From contig JAACJO010000009.1 of the NCBI GenBank assembly GCA_013368445.1, positions 62,001 to 126,000 on the forward strand: a stretch of DNA of 64,000 nt. Reading direction: 5' to 3'. The DNA is from Leucocoprinus leucothites (Eukaryota > Basidiomycota > Agaricomycetes > Agaricales > Agaricaceae). Below the pieces are notes generated by a model. The model worked only from the letters and a program-made list of their open reading frames with translations, searched no databases and had not been told where the DNA came from. The translations under genes and the position numbers were made by a program. Positions 11,788-21,900 of this stretch are shown in pieces (positions within the stretch are counted from its first letter, which is position 1; the number at the start of each line of letters is the position of its first letter).

Positions 11788-14076
11788 CTACCTCCTAGTC
11801 CATTTTCCTCTTTCAGCTTCCTTCTCCACTTGCCGGAACTTTCGCTGGTGCATTTCCTCTGCTTGTTCGTTGATCCTCCTCGCCTCCTGAGTATCCGGGA
11901 AGCCAATATTCCAGTATCCGGGTGGGGTTCGTGGCCGGATCCAGTTATGCCTATGCCGAGATACTTGTTTCTTGTGTAGATCAATGTCTTCTTGATTTTG
12001 GTCGGATGGAGAAGGAGACACTTGTCGGTCGCGTGAATGTTCAGCATCGTGATGTTGACATCGTTTCACGGGAGTTGTGGAAGGCGAACGCCAGAGTGGA
12101 CCCCGATCGCGGGTGGCATTGGGCCAACAGCAGTGTACCACTGGCGATACATCAACACAAACCTAATAGATGGCTGGGGGAACGTACTTCACGGCAATCA
12201 TCACAGTCTCCAGCATCCATGCGCATACGCTCTCTTTTATCCCGAACTACCTCTTCATATTGATGGCTGAAACCGCCATTACAGTCTGGGTTGATGGTAA
12301 ACATGGCGTTGATTGTCTTTGTAGAACTGGCGAAAGAGAAGCCTCAGCTCGGCCAGGATAAGAGAAGCAAGTCCTTACGGTTCGACCCCTTCACCGTAAC
12401 GACCACGACCTTTATATATCGTATAGTCCTCCATCCGTGTTTGCCCAGGTATACGAGTGACTGTCGTGAGCTTTCCTAGCGGGGTATTTTCATCCGTACT
12501 GGCAATCGTTTCTTTGGTCATTCGACCAGTAGTGAAAACCCGCCGTGGAGCTAAAAGGTCCATCTTTGAGGGCTTGGGTGTTTGAACTGCAGATCCGAGG
12601 CTGAGTCGAGGTTTCTTCGTAGGAGGTTCATCCTCTAAGGTTCCTGGATCATCCTCAGGCTCGGATTTGATGTGAAAACGCAACCCAGAGGGACCGATAT
12701 CGTCCCTATTCCTCAGGGGGTCGAATGAGGGCCTTGAAAGCAGATCAGTGCGCATGATTCTATTGCCCGTAAGCTTGATCGCGGAGAAGGGCGATGTTAC
12801 GGGAGGAGCATCAGGAGACGAGGGGAGAAACCGGGGTGCTGCAGGAATATGGGATTCAATAGCGAAGAGAGAGATTACTTGAGACCAACCTTGCGAATCA
12901 TCCTCCGTATCCGACGAATTAGGAGCATGAACGTTCAAAGAAACAAGAGGTAAAGGAAGATTGAAGAATTGGGAAGGCGCTAAAGAATGCAAATTAGAAG
13001 CAGACGTCTGGAATACTCAAAAACACTGACCCTGAGAATCGTCTTCAGTATCTGAAGAATTTGGATTGGAGTGTGGTTTCGTAAACTTGGCTTGCTTCGG
13101 CGTTCTGGTAGGCTCGAGTTTCACAGTCCGATTGACTGAGAGCGTGGATAGTGGGTGCCGATCAGAAGCATCATGCGTAGTTGCTGCAAGGGTATCACTA
13201 GGTAAGGCTGAACTCCCATCTGAGGCGATACCGTCAGCAGGAGCAGCCGGTTGGCAATTCCCTGTCGGAGCAGCTTCATGGGTAAATCAGCCACCTTCAG
13301 CAACTAATATCGCTCGAGGAGTGATGCCTTACCTTGAGCGGCTTGCATCATTCGGTCCATTGTTGCACTGTCGAGCCCCAGGAGCCTGGAGAGCTCCGAC
13401 CCGAATTCGCGTAAAATACTCCTCCTTCGCTGCGTATTTTGATTTTGTAGCTTGGCAAAGTCGATGTTGTCTGCTCGAACCGATTGTTTATCTTTGTCGA
13501 TCGGCTCCGTACAAAGCCACTGATATAAACGATGGAATATTCGTCTATCCTGTACGAATCTATCCTGTGCGCGCTTTCCTTTGTCGCGGAGTGCATCATA
13601 CTGCATTCGTAGGTCAGACAATTCTTGTTGAAGGCGCTGTTCACCCTTCTCCAGAGTGGCACTTAACATGAATGAGACGGGACTCAAATAGAGAGTAATT
13701 TTTCTGACCTTCTTTTCTGCTCACTACTGAGCAGCTCTTCGAGTTCCTGGCACCGGCCTTGCAGGAATTCAAGCTGTGTTCGCATCCTCCTCGCCTCATC
13801 CTCCAGTATTTGAACCCGTTCAAATGCTTTATGAAAAGTGACCTCATAGTCAGCAACGTCAAACGCCCTTTGCGCTTCGCTTATGTCGGAAAACCCCAGG
13901 GACTCGGCGAGCTGTAGACTCCGGTTACGAAGGTCGAATACTTGTTTATCAGAGTCGTCGAGGGCCCGCTTAAGCCTTCCTAGTCTTCTCTCTGCCGCAT
14001 CTAGCTCCTTCTTGTGTTTCTCTTCAAGAATTTTGTCTCGATCGCGTAGCAAAGCACTGGAGAATGTCGTGGTCAT
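11788..14076 (-). CDS. CTP1: Ctp1/Sae2/CtIP DNA-end resection factor, with an apparent 1-nt frameshift near the 3' end
   Basis: This nuclear cofactor of the Mre11-Rad50-Nbs1 nuclease starts 5'-end resection at double-strand breaks. Predicted exons: 13709-14076, 13333-13661, 13031-13273, 12890-12979, 12379-12838, 12188-12326 and 11788-12140. The N-terminus is a long coiled coil (DKILEEKHKKELDAAERRL), the tetramerisation part of the family. The C-terminus has the signature Sae2 domain: INPDCNGGFSHQYEEVVRDK, CDDCRE (CxxC), WYTAVGPMPP, GPLWRSPSTTP, then KKQVSRHRHNWIRPRTPPGY with the RHR motif and WNIGFPDTQE. WYTAVGPMPP and GPLWRSP lie in different frames that switch at a CCCC run (12101-12104), so one base appears to be missing there. 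Two copies of PNSSDTEDDSQ flank an intron; SDTED matches the CK2-type SxT motif bound by the Nbs1 FHA domain in fission-yeast Ctp1. Confidence 0.85.
12839..13120 (-). repeat. Tandemly duplicated exon-intron unit (2 x 141 nt) in the Ctp1 gene
   Basis: Units 12980-13120 and 12839-12979 each hold 90 nt of coding sequence ending PNSSDTEDDSQ plus a phase-1 intron of exactly 51 nt. The shared peptide is identical, but nearly every shared codon differs at its third base (for example TCT TCA GAT ACT GAA versus TCG TCG GAT ACG GAG). The 90-nt exon keeps the frame whether included or skipped. The second intron has a GTTGGT donor, so retention of its 51 open nucleotides is also possible. Confidence 0.6.
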
Positions 14077-14663
14077 GGTCACGGAGAGAGTCACCCCGTC
14101 GCGTGGGAGGCGCTGAGGCGGAACGCTACGCGTGGGTCATATGATTAATCAATTATGACCCCGTGACCGTGGCGTTCACCGAGTATGTTGTACTTAGACC
14201 CAGAACTCTACGCATATGTATATACAAACTTTATCAAAGACACAGTAAATCCGAAACAGTAATCATGTAGAATATTCTTCTGTAGAACTGTGGAATACCA
14301 GGTTGGGCAGAAGCCACATAACGTACCGCAGATGACTCTCATTCATGGTGGGAATGTGGTCTAGAACAGGGCGGGGATTCCCTTTCATACGCATTAGCTT
14401 GAAGAATAACAGAAAGTTTGCGGTGTGGGTGGCGGCGGAATCTCTTCCACTACTGCGCAGTCTGAAGCTTCAAGACTCAGACTATAGAGTCGTCCAGGGA
14501 ACCCAAGTTCAGCGGCTGACTATTACAAGAGACAAGCCCAGGTTCAAGAGTCAACAACATCAATTAATTAATGCTAATGGTCCAGTCCGTCAATAGAACA
14601 TAGAAGATATAGTACTGGGGGGTATCGAGAATGAAAGTGTCAAAACAAAACTAGGCGAAGAGC
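14077..14663. other. Intergenic, no gene seen
   Basis: About 0.6 kb between the Ctp1 start and the stop of the downstream PBP gene. Presumed Ctp1 promoter and PBP terminator. No other signal was recognised. Confidence 0.4.
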
Positions 14664-15910
14664 CTACTGAGGAGGGGGGATGGTCCAGTTCGCAGGAGCA
14701 CGAGTGTAAAGCGGCTCGAAAGGCTGTTTAGTCTGAGCAGTCCCAGTGTAGGTTTCCGCCACATATTGACCACCATCCTTATTATCCGCATCATACAGAA
14801 CAACCCACTCCGCAAACGCACTGGTAAGAGCTGCATCGACGGTGTTCTCAGTCTTGGCGATCAACACGCGAGCCGGGTTCAACAAGATATCGGTCTCGTT
14901 ATCAGTCCCAGCCTTGTAAATCGTCAGCCTTGACTGGACATCAGCCGTGCTCGACAGCCATGTTCCACGATCAGTGAGGGTATACTCTCCAAGAAGCGAA
15001 GCCGCTTGGAGAGCCTGAATAGGGAAACGAGCATATTGATGGTACCAAGTTGAGTAGGCGTACGCCCAGGGAACCTAAGAGCAAGAAGCGCCATGAGAGT
15101 CCGGACACATACAAATCAATAAACGACTTACCTGGCCAATGGTGATGAAGATTTGGCTCTCCTTAATATTGGTGGCACTTTTGTCAAATCTAGAAAGGAA
15201 ACGAGTGACGACACCATCAGCGGGGGGCGTCTGTAGCGCAACGTGTTCAAATTAATCAAATTGCAATGGATGACGATGAGGGTGCACACGTACCGCAACT
15301 TGTTGATTACCGACAGCCACAATCTTTTGCGCCATGGCCAAAACGGATTCGCTGGTGTTCAAACCAGCAGGGTTGCTGTTTGGTCCAACGAAATAGAAGT
15401 GATCCTATGGAAGGGGTGTTCCAATATCATGAGCCCTTAGCGTTGAATTCAATCAGGAGATCGACACACGTGGAAGCCGTAGAGCCAAGCTGACAAAATA
15501 CCAGAGTACCAGACTGCACTTTCTGCCGCCTCGTTGTATGTTACAGCGGCGTCTACCTGCTTTTGCTGCAAATAGCTGATACTTTGGGTAGTATCGCCAA
15601 GATACCACTCGACCTAGAATCACAAAGTTAATATCAACGGTTGGTGAAAGAAGTCCAGAATATCTACCAAGAACGGCTCCTGCCCCTTGCGATTAACCAT
15701 GTAATTGATGAAGGAATCCGCCCAAGCGCCAATGAACCCGGACTGGCCCGCACCACCATTAGCAATACGCAATCCAACCTTCGTCGTGCCATTATGACCA
15801 CCGTTGTACACCGCTGCTGGCTTGAGAGAACTGGTGCTGTTCTGGGCGAAGGCGGCACTGGACGCCAGAAGGGCAGTGAATAGTGCAGTGACTCCGAACG
15901 TAGCCTTCAT
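14664..15910 (-). CDS. Secreted PBP-domain protein, tungstate/anion substrate-binding (TupA-like) family
   Basis: Five exons (15668-15910, 15470-15613, 15294-15404, 15132-15230, 14664-15074) encode 335 aa with an N-terminal signal peptide ending AFA-Q. The mature part resembles bacterial type-II periplasmic binding proteins of tungstate/phosphate-like ABC importers: GLRIANGGAGQSGFIGAWAD, EWYLGDTTQSISYLQQKQVD, AAVTYNEAAE, DHFYFVGPNSNPAGLN, RFLSRFDKSATNIKESQIFI, GQVPWAYAYSTWYHQ and FPIQALQAASLLGEYTLTDR. Bacterial relatives deliver anions to an ABC permease. No permease is seen here and fungi lack this system, so the role is unknown; a secreted ligand-binding function is the most that can be inferred. 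A second full-length paralogue lies at 31-32.5 kb and three fragments lie in the repeat array. Confidence 0.8.
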
Positions 15911-16155
15911 GGTAGCGGGTTGAGTGAGCACGAGCCCTTGGAAATTTTCGTCGCGTCAGGTTCTTATACGCTAGGCAAAGTGGGCCCCCTGGAATCCCAA
16001 CCCCAAGGCACGTTCTGTTGATTACGATGCGCTAAACCGAAAAAGAGTGTTTTGACAGCTCACTTGTACATAATATGACGACTGGTCCACTATTCGGTTA
16101 AGTGCAGCTGTCAGATAAAAGCATGGAAAGTGCGTGCGCAGCTCATGCACAACTC
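15911..16155. other. Upstream region of the PBP gene
   Basis: Presumed promoter of the secreted PBP gene. No recognised element. Confidence 0.3.
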
Positions 16156-17120
16156 TCATGGTCCAACAGCGAGTCGTACGGTGGAAGCGGGCATGATAAA
16201 GAAGTGATTGAGTTGAGTAGACAAGATTGGTTGAGGTTCAACTTGGACAGCAAAAACGTTTCTCGGCAGCGAATGCACCGGAGGCTTACAACGACATGCC
16301 GTGAACCCTGACGATAGTCTCCGTGCCACTTTAACTAAACGCGTTGCGTCATCACTGTGCGCCCACAGCTTCTCCCAATGCTCGAACGCCAGATTGCCCT
16401 CGAACACCTCTTCAGACGAGGATAACTGATGCGCGCCCCGTGTGTGGGCCAGCAAGTCTACCCACATAAACGACGCACAATATTCAGGCACCCATAGACG
16501 ATATTGCCAGAAACATTGGAGTGCACCTGCAAACCGGAGCATTTCCGAGTCCCAACATAACAGAAGGTTGGTATAGGCCATGTCAAAGTAGGCATAGATA
16601 AAAGTGCGTGGGATATGGGATCTAAACTCCTAGTGAGGGTGGCGCAGCTTCGCGCTTGCCAGAATAAATGCTCAGAGGACTAATCAGAACTAACTGATCT
16701 CCATCATGATCATCAGACTGTTATAAGTCGCGCTATCAAATACTGTCCGAAGGAGAGTGTATTTTTCCCGAGTCCCGAGTCCTTGAATTCAATCTCTCTG
16801 CCATCCCTTCCAGCGCTAAATTCCGGGATGACAGCCTCCTCTTCGGGCGAGCGTCGATAGCCTGATTGTGAATCTCTGCCCTCCAACAATGCGAAGCCTG
16901 CCGTTAATACTAGGAAGCTAACCCCGGGCGTCGAGAGAGCGACTCCTGGGTAACAGAACGGACATTCGCTATACGCATGATATTCCATTGAATAAACTTG
17001 CGTTTGATATATTAAAAGGTTTCGGCAGCTGTGTGAAAATCCCTGCCCCCGCTCAATCTCTCGCCCGGCAAGAACAATAGTGAGAGCCCAATTCATAAAG
17101 TCGCCCAGGGTCTTCGCCAT
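16156..17120 (-). CDS. Weak hypothetical gene in at least two exons
   Basis: Two open minus-strand stretches look coding. One starts with a well-placed ATG at 17120 (MAKTLGDFMNWALTIVLAGR). The other opens at an acceptor near 16630 and runs to 16156 (IPRTFIYAYFDMAYTNLLLC, FMWVDLLAHTRGAHQLSSSE, NLAFEHWEKLWAHSDDATRL). The Trp- and aromatic-rich second part has the feel of a conserved fungal protein, but I do not recognise it. I could not find a clean donor to join the two parts, so they may be one gene with a small extra exon or two genes. Function unknown. Confidence 0.35.
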
Positions 17121-17566
17121 GGCACCACTGCCAGTGCTTTCTCAGAGCGGCATTCGATGGAAGGAGCAGCCAATTCAACGTAAATGTGAGGCACAAGCCT
17201 GGTAGTGATCTTGAGAAGAAGTAAACAAACTAGGACTTGAGATCCCGAGAGTTCGCTTGAGGGTTTACATTTGACTCGGATTTGGTAATGCGCGTGGCAA
17301 GTGAAAGGGATTTATCAATGAATTCCACAAGCTAAGGGAGACGTGCGCATGACCGTCCAGACGACTCAAAAGCACAACAGAAGTACCCACAATTTGACGT
17401 CATAATCAAGGGTTATCGACCAAGCAACCAAAATCGCTGTTTTTTCTGGCGCAATGTTAAATCAGCAATCGGTTCCTCCTACGAAGCATGCCAGATATAT
17501 ACTCTCAACATCCAGCTCGCTATAAACACGAAGGCAAGCTGACGCGCATTATGCTCTCTCCCCCCA
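17121..17566. other. Intergenic, no gene seen
   Basis: About 0.45 kb between the weak hypothetical gene and the SDR gene's stop codon. No feature recognised. Confidence 0.4.
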
Positions 17567-18629
17567 TCAACCATCAACTCTGGTAGCCTCAACCGTGTGC
17601 TCCCACAATCTCTTCTTCTCCTCTTCTCCACCAAAATACCGCCGTTTCCCCAAATCCTCCCCTTTCGACCCCGTTCTAAAGACACCCTTCGTATGGTTAA
17701 AGACCGCATGCCACATATACTCGCCACATTCCTCGGGCGAGGTCATGAGGGGCCGTAGCAAGATGCTCGCAACCGGATTCATAAGATTGAGGAGCTTGGA
17801 ATCGGATTTTTCAAGGAGAGCCGTGCGCACAGTACCTGGATACCCGTGAATAAAAGTTATATCAGGATGGGAGTCATAGAATGCCTAAACAAATAGGTAA
17901 GTCACGTTCAGAATATCAGGGCGAGCGCCTTGCCTCCATCATGAGATCATTATAAGTCGGGGCCTGTAGAGCAGCATTCGCAAGCGAGAAAGTGTTTTTG
18001 AGACCGAGGTCATCCAGGTTGATTGCCCCGCCTTTCCCAGCAGCGAGGACAGAGAAAACTTTAGCGTCCTCGCCGGCATTGCTAGCGTTTTTAAGGGAGG
18101 GAAGTAGGCTGTTAATGAATTTCCAGCGGGAGTAATAATGCACCGCGAGTTTTGTATCCAAACCCTCCTCTGTCTCATCTCGGCCTTTCAACGTCAAAAT
18201 ACCCGTAGACAAGACAAGGAAGTTGATTTTCTGGTAACGTGCGAGAATGTCGGCAGCTACCACTTGTACATTCTTCATTCGGGTGACGTCACAGTGAATA
18301 AAATCGCGTCGATATGTCTTGTCGGAAGGACGGGGAAGACTAGAAAGTGTGGTCTCTGCAGCATTCTTGTTTCGTCCAACAATTACAATATCAGCTTTTC
18401 CTTCTGTACAGCGCCCAAAAACCTCAGCCATTGCCTGTCCAATCCCGGATGTTCCGCCTACGAATACGGCTACAGGTGTATACTTTGGCCGAAATGCGAC
18501 GTTGACTGTGCGAGCGACAGCAAGTGAGGGCATGATGGTAAAGTAGACCCCAAATGCGAGGAAAATAAGCAATATAGAAAGGAGGGTTTCACTGAGAGTC
18601 AAGCTGGTGAAACTGGGGATTGTGAACAT
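17567..18629 (-). CDS. Short-chain dehydrogenase/reductase-like protein, membrane-anchored, with a GC-AG intron
   Basis: Two exons, 17934-18629 and 17567-17884, encode 337 aa. The start is taken as ATG 18629, because the longer frame upstream has no ATG. A hydrophobic N-terminal helix (TLLSILLIFLAFGVYFTIM) is followed by the Rossmann nucleotide-binding motif GGTSGIGQAMAEVFG and the usual IVIVGRNK, then IHCDVTRMKNV and INFLVLSTGI. The exon 1 end has no GT donor before a stop codon; AG|GCAAGG pairs with TTTAG after 49 nt and restores YNDLMME-AFYDSHPDITFI, so a GC-AG intron is predicted. The region where classical SDRs have YxxxK reads YNDLM, lacking the lysine, so classical catalysis is doubtful. 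A PG(T)VRT motif follows as in fungal relatives. Substrate unknown. Confidence 0.8.
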
Positions 18630-19364
18630 CAAGCTTCGACTTTCAGACTTCAAGCCTAAGGGTATGGACACGCAAGCGGCAATCAGAGTCGTAATCTCAG
18701 CGGCGGCCAAGTGACGTGGGTTTCAATTAGTCAGACGACAACATCGCTGTTTCTTCCCGACCCCCATTCAAACCTGTACCTTGCCTACGCCTCCAACACC
18801 ACGCTCGGCGCCCAGCCTCCCACCGCATTTACAAAACTTCCGTCTCGACTCGACTTTCTCTGCCGCCTCCGACTACCCTGATTATTCGCCCATTCCTAGT
18901 CCCGAGGCACCAATAAAATGCTTGAAGCCACTGCTTTATCCCATTTGGTAATCCCCTTTCCTAGGAAGTCAAGAAGAAAAACAAGAGCCAGAAGAGAACA
19001 ATGAGTCCTGGGTATACGGGGCTGTCAGGACCCTGCTTGGTGTCAATGCATAGGCTAAAAAGGACAAGACACGGTGTTGTGACTTGGGATGTGACTCTCT
19101 GCGATCATAGCCGATTGAGCTTCCGCTCCAGTTGTCAGTAGCGCTATTCGGTTGTCTTCCCACTCTCTCCGTTGAGTGGTCAAACTTTCGTCCGTCAAAA
19201 GGGCCTTTGGGCCTGGTCATTTCCAGTTTCACCCACAACCTCAGTACCCCTCACCCTTGCCAGAACTCTTTGCAGGTGTGCGTTCGTCCGAACACACGCC
19301 TAGCCATCTCTCGTATCGCATCACCATCCTACCTTCATGTTCAGCCAATGTCGTTCCATGAACG
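18630..19364. other. Divergent promoter region, no gene seen
   Basis: About 0.7 kb between the divergently transcribed SDR (-) and F-box (+) genes. No distinct repeat or RNA gene recognised. Confidence 0.4.
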
Positions 19365-20685
19365 ATGGTCCCCCCTAAACTTCCGCCGGAAATCCTCGAT
19401 GAAATAACCCAATTTTCTCACCAAGCCGCCCAACTCACTCTTTGCAGAACCTCACCCGTCTTTCGTTCTTTAGCCACGCGCTCCCTTTACAGGAATGTTT
19501 CTTTGACGACTTCGTCTTCATTAATGCAGCTGTGCAATACCCTTCGTTCGAACCCAGTCGCAGCGGCTTGTGTTAAACGCTTTTCCGTGTTCTACCTGTA
19601 AGTTCATTAATACTCATTGTCATCGACATATTAACAGTTTCCACCGCTCGTAGCCCTATGAAACCACCTAATATTGCCTATACCGCCTATTTTACCTCTT
19701 TCTATCAAAATCTGAGGACTGCTTTACTGCGATTGACCAATCTCCAAGAATTTTCTCTCTTGGTCCGCGACCCAACCCTCATGACTACTCTCTTTTTCCC
19801 CTCTGCTCCAGCGCTCTATTTCCCTCTACTTCGATGCTTCAAGACACACCTTCCACTCGAACAGCTTCTTCTCTCCTTTCTCGAGCGACATCCCAAACTC
19901 GCTTATCTCGAGGTCTCCCACCACGAAAACCTCGTCTTTGACGACCCATCTCATCCTCGTGGAAACGTCACCCATGTGCCCCGATCATTCCCCACACTCA
20001 GAAGGCTCCACCACTTCGTTGGCAACAGCGTGTACTTGGAGAAGCTAACACCGGCTTATCCCCTACCCCTTCGCTCAGCCTATGTTATTTGGAACGCCAC
20101 ACAACAATGCCAGGGTCCAATTTTATCCCTCGCTAGTGCGGCATCAAAAACGTTGAACTTTCTCAGCTGTCGGCGTCGTGGCTGGAATACGGACCTCGTT
20201 GACCTTATCACGATGCACCTTCCGAATATCCACGCTCTGCACATCCACAATGTCCTCATAGTCGATATCCAGCTTCCAGAGGTGTGTTTAGTCGCTTGGT
20301 CTGCTTTGTGAACTCCCATAGCTGAGCTAATAGCAGGGGTATCAAGAAGAGATCGCGCATTACCTATCCCGATGCCGGAACCTTCAACGCCTCAAGTTGA
20401 CGCGTGAAGTACAATGGTGCCCCAACGATTTTCAACATGACCTTAATTGCGAGTTTTCCATTGTAACCGAGTGGGGTTCAGCTTGTCCATCGTTGTTTGT
20501 GATCATTCTCCCTCGTGAGCACTCTTACTGTGATTCCTACCCGTTAATTATTTTTGCTGACGCTGAACGTAGATTCCTTCCTCCACGTTGAATGGCACCG
20601 TGTCTCGGAGAATATTTGGGTTCCTGTGGATATATCATCAGAAGGTGTCGCACGTCGATGGCTCAAAGCTCCAAGAATTCCATGA
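19365..20685 (+). CDS. F-box protein, second in the window
   Basis: Four exons (19365-19597, 19654-20281, 20337-20514, 20573-20685) give a continuous frame of 383 codons. The N-terminus is an F-box of the mushroom type, PPKLPPEILDEITQFSHQAA, with TLCRTSPVFRSLATRSLYRN. The middle has leucine-rich stretches (LTNLQEFSLLV, MHLPNIHALHIHNVLIVDI). The end matches the usual closing segment of this family, FLHVEWHRVSENIWVPVD, then ARRWLKAPRIP. All donors fit the GT consensus (GTAAGT, GTGTGT, GTGAGC). It is a predicted SCF adaptor with unknown target. It is not obviously a duplicate of the F-box gene at 5 kb. Confidence 0.75.
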
Positions 20686-21900
20686 ACCCGGAGGAGATAG
20701 AGTTCCGCTTTGCTCAGCCCATAAGCTATGCAATGACAACTTAAGTTGCATTTCTGGCATCTACTCCTGCCTGAAATAATAGGATTTAGGTGTTGTAGGT
20801 AACAACGGCTTAGGTTGAAGCGCCGCAATTTACTGACACTTGACAATAGCACTCGTTGAGGCGATAATGCTCCCTGGCTGTGGAGTAGTAGTCTCTACGC
20901 CCGATTAATGATTCCCACATAAGTAGCCGTAGTTAGGTCATTTCAAGGATCGGAAGCTCGAGGTAAATAGTCCGATTACTTACATAGCTAGGCTGGCTAT
21001 TCGTACTCAATAACCGTATGGTAATACACTCATTTTTGTGCGATTAAAGGAATCACATTGGTTCGCTAACCGCTACCTCTAACTGAGTACTGAGCACTAG
21101 CCTTGACCATTCCTTCACTATCTTGTAGGTCTCCTGACCACGATATTTCCGAGGGATACTTGAGCCAGTAGTTGGTTCACAACATGATCTAAGTATAACC
21201 ATATCGCCTATCCCGGATCGTTCTTTGTGGCACGCCTGCTCTTATCACTAGTGCATCCTAGTTCAGCGACGTAGGCTGATAAGCCGAGTAGCACAATTAG
21301 GCCCTATCATATTCGAGCATATACGCAGTAAGATAGCTATTCGTGAATCATGGCATATCAGATGACTCTCCATCACAACAAGAGCCGCTTCTATCTATGT
21401 AGGCTCGGTGAGGACAGACCGTCTCTTGATCTTCCAGCTTCGCTTGCGCTTCGAGAATGGGAGCACTAAAGAGATAAGTGCAATATCCTTATTTACTCAG
21501 CTCCGTCCGGAAATTAATAATGATCCCTCTCTTCTACTCCCCAATTACATTCAATCGCCATATTAGCCAACAGTGAGATCATGAATGCATCAAGATAATA
21601 GCCCCTCCATCGGGTTACACGTTCAAGGCACCGTGCTAACAATAGCATGAAGATGATCACATCCTGACAAGGAACCAACTATGATTTTTCTTCAGATGAC
21701 TTCAAACGAGTCAACCTCACCCCGCGCGCAGTCCAGGCGGAGAAAGGCTGAGAGTGAGGTCAACACAGAAGCACATGGTGCAAAAACTGGGATGAGCTAT
21801 ATTTAAGTTATACATGAGCATACAAGACCAGATATCTTCCCATGTGTGTATAATCTTCTACACTACATGGATCGAAGATAAACGGCCTTTAATATACATA
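20686..21900. other. Convergent intergenic region, no gene seen
   Basis: About 1.2 kb, AT-rich, between the 3' ends of the F-box gene (+) and the first POT transporter (-). No open frame of interest and no repeat recognised. Confidence 0.4.
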
